Below, one piece after another: positions 15,533 to 16,628 of a DNA stretch of 16,628 nt. Made by a program: the position numbers and the translations under genes. The first letter of the stretch is position 1. Each line of letters opens with the position of its first letter. The notes under the pieces were generated by a model, which searched no databases, had not been told where the DNA came from, and worked only from the letters and a program-made list of their open reading frames with translations. Source of the DNA: an uncultured Rikenellaceae bacterium. GTDB taxonomy: Bacteria; Bacteroidota; Bacteroidia; Bacteroidales; UBA932. The stretch lies in NCBI GenBank assembly GCA_937906485.1, contig CALCYB010000030.1, positions 1-16,628 of the forward strand. Reading direction: 5' to 3'.

Positions 15533-16628
15533 AGCCTCGGCCGGATCCGGAAAGACCTATCGCCTGACGCAGGAGTATTTGAACCTGCTGTTTGCCTCCG
15601 AACGTGCCTACCGGCACATCCTGGCGGTTACCTTTACCAACAAGGCGACCGAAGAGATGAAGCAGCGCATCCTGGAGGAACTGGACAAACTGGCCCGGAA
15701 AGTGGGAGATCCCCGTCAGCCGGAGGCCGAGCGTCTGCTGGTGGCCATCCTGAATGATTATACGGCATTTCAGGTCAGTACCATTGACCGTTTTTTCCAA
15801 CGGGTGATGCGGGCCTTTGCCCGCGAACTGGGTCAGGCCACCAACTACAACGTGGAATTGGACCAGCAACGGGTCTTGTCGGAGGCGATCGATGAGATGA
15901 TGAGCGGATTGGAAGGGCAGGACGAACTGTTGCAATGGCTGATTTCCCTTTCGGTAGAGAACATTGAAAACGGTGAATCCTGGGATGCTACCGGAAAACT
16001 CAAAGAAATGGGACGTCGTCTGTTCTCGGAGGAATACAAGCTCAAAAGCCGGGAGATGGATTCCCTGTTGCGCAACAAACCGTCGATGGAAGAATTCCGC
16101 CGGCGTCTTCAGGACCTGGTGACCCGGTTGGGCAAAAAGCAGGAGGAGGATCCGGACTCGCTGACAGAGGAAGAAAACAAAGACCTGGTCAGTGCGCGTC
16201 TGTTGCTGCCCAATATCTATACCATTGCCTTGTTTTCGGATATCCGGGAACACCTGCTGGCTTACTGCCGGGAGAACAACCTGGTCCTGCTCTCCGAGAC
16301 CAATGATTTTCTGAACCGCCTCATCGGACAGGATGATACCCCTTTTGTCTACGAAAAGATCGGAACACGTATCCGGCATTACATGCTGGATGAATTTCAG
16401 GATACCTCCACCATGCAGTGGCTGAATTTCCGACCCCTGTTGAAAGATAGCATGGATAATGGTTGGGACAATCTGGTGGTCGGAGATGTCAAGCAGTGCA
16501 TCTACCGGTGGCGCAACTCCGACTGGCAGTTGCTGAACCACAAACTGCAGGAAACGTTCCGGGAATCACCGATGAAGGTAGTGTCGATGATTGACAACTG
16601 GCGCAGTGCCGAGCACATTGTCACCTTT
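15516..16628 (+). CDS. AddA/UvrD-like superfamily 1 DNA helicase (N-terminal part, cut by right edge)
   Basis: The window holds the first 371 codons of a UvrD/REP-type helicase, the probable motor partner of the upstream AddB-like protein. Walker A is KASAGSGKT (6-14), motif Ia VTFTNKATEEM lies near 38-48, and STIDRFF near 88-94 is the TxDxFF-like motif Ic. DEFQDTS with D292 and E293 is Walker B, and VGDVKQCIYRWR is motif III. The start ATG at 15516 lies inside the AddB-like gene, whose stop is 17 nt downstream, so the two are probably translationally coupled. The remaining helicase motifs and any C-terminal nuclease domain lie outside the window, so AddA versus another UvrD-family member is inferred from the neighbour. 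Confidence 0.9.
   Translation, partial: MLKIYKASAGSGKTYRLTQEYLNLLFASERAYRHILAVTFTNKATEEMKQRILEELDKLARKVGDPRQPEAERLLVAILNDYTAFQVSTIDRFFQRVMRAFARELGQATNYNVELDQQRVLSEAIDEMMSGLEGQDELLQWLISLSVENIENGESWDATGKLKEMGRRLFSEEYKLKSREMDSLLRNKPSMEEFRRRLQDLVTRLGKKQEEDPDSLTEEENKDLVSARLLLPNIYTIALFSDIREHLLAYCRENNLVLLSETNDFLNRLIGQDDTPFVYEKIGTRIRHYMLDEFQDTSTMQWLNFRPLLKDSMDNGWDNLVVGDVKQCIYRWRNSDWQLLNHKLQETFRESPMKVVSMIDNWRSAEHIVTF

Noticed and set aside
15519..16541. A 340-codon minus-strand frame at the right end.
   Set aside because: It is antisense to the AddA-like helicase, whose motifs are unambiguous, and its Gln/His-rich composition is typical of a shadow frame.

Overview
The window reads as a Bacteroidota chromosome, most likely Bacteroidales. 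Three things point there: promoters of the TAnnTTTG (-7) type, weak or absent Shine-Dalgarno sites, and family versions typical of that phylum (a single-chain FeoA-FeoB, a short bacterial Pgi, and an AddB-like protein without an ATP-binding loop). Most of the sequence is moderately GC-rich, tightly packed housekeeping DNA. I see no rRNA, tRNA, CRISPR array, insertion sequence or prophage gene.

Layout, left to right. (1) Positions 1-1317, minus strand: a YicC-family endoribonuclease gene. Its last few codons are replaced at about position 474 by an AT-rich segment that stays open in the same frame to the window edge. (2) 1318-1411: a compact divergent promoter region. (3) 1412-3091, plus: glutaminyl-tRNA synthetase. 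It ends tail to tail with the next gene, the two stop codons sharing one TTAA. (4) 3088-6168, minus: recG followed by a bile acid:sodium symporter family (BASS) membrane protein, an apparent two-gene operon. (5) 6246 to about 10.3 kb, plus: pdxA, rnhA, the feoAB fusion and a small Cys-rich membrane protein of the FeoB-associated kind, with gaps of a few bases or overlaps. (6) 10282 to the right edge, plus: gpsA, pgi, an AddB-like helicase/nuclease and an AddA/UvrD-like helicase cut by the window edge.

Functionally the window mixes translation (GlnRS), RNA decay (YicC), DNA repair and recombination (RecG, RNase HI, AddAB-like pair), vitamin B6 synthesis (PdxA), ferrous iron uptake (FeoAB and partner), phospholipid precursor synthesis (GpsA) and glycolysis (Pgi). 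Nothing here amounts to a clearly new multi-gene system.

The points most worth a second look are the abrupt YicC junction with its unrecognised 158-codon tail, an A8 tract that decides where the small Fe-transport partner ends, and promoter boxes placed exactly 4 nt before the start codons of recG and gpsA, which suggests leaderless mRNAs.
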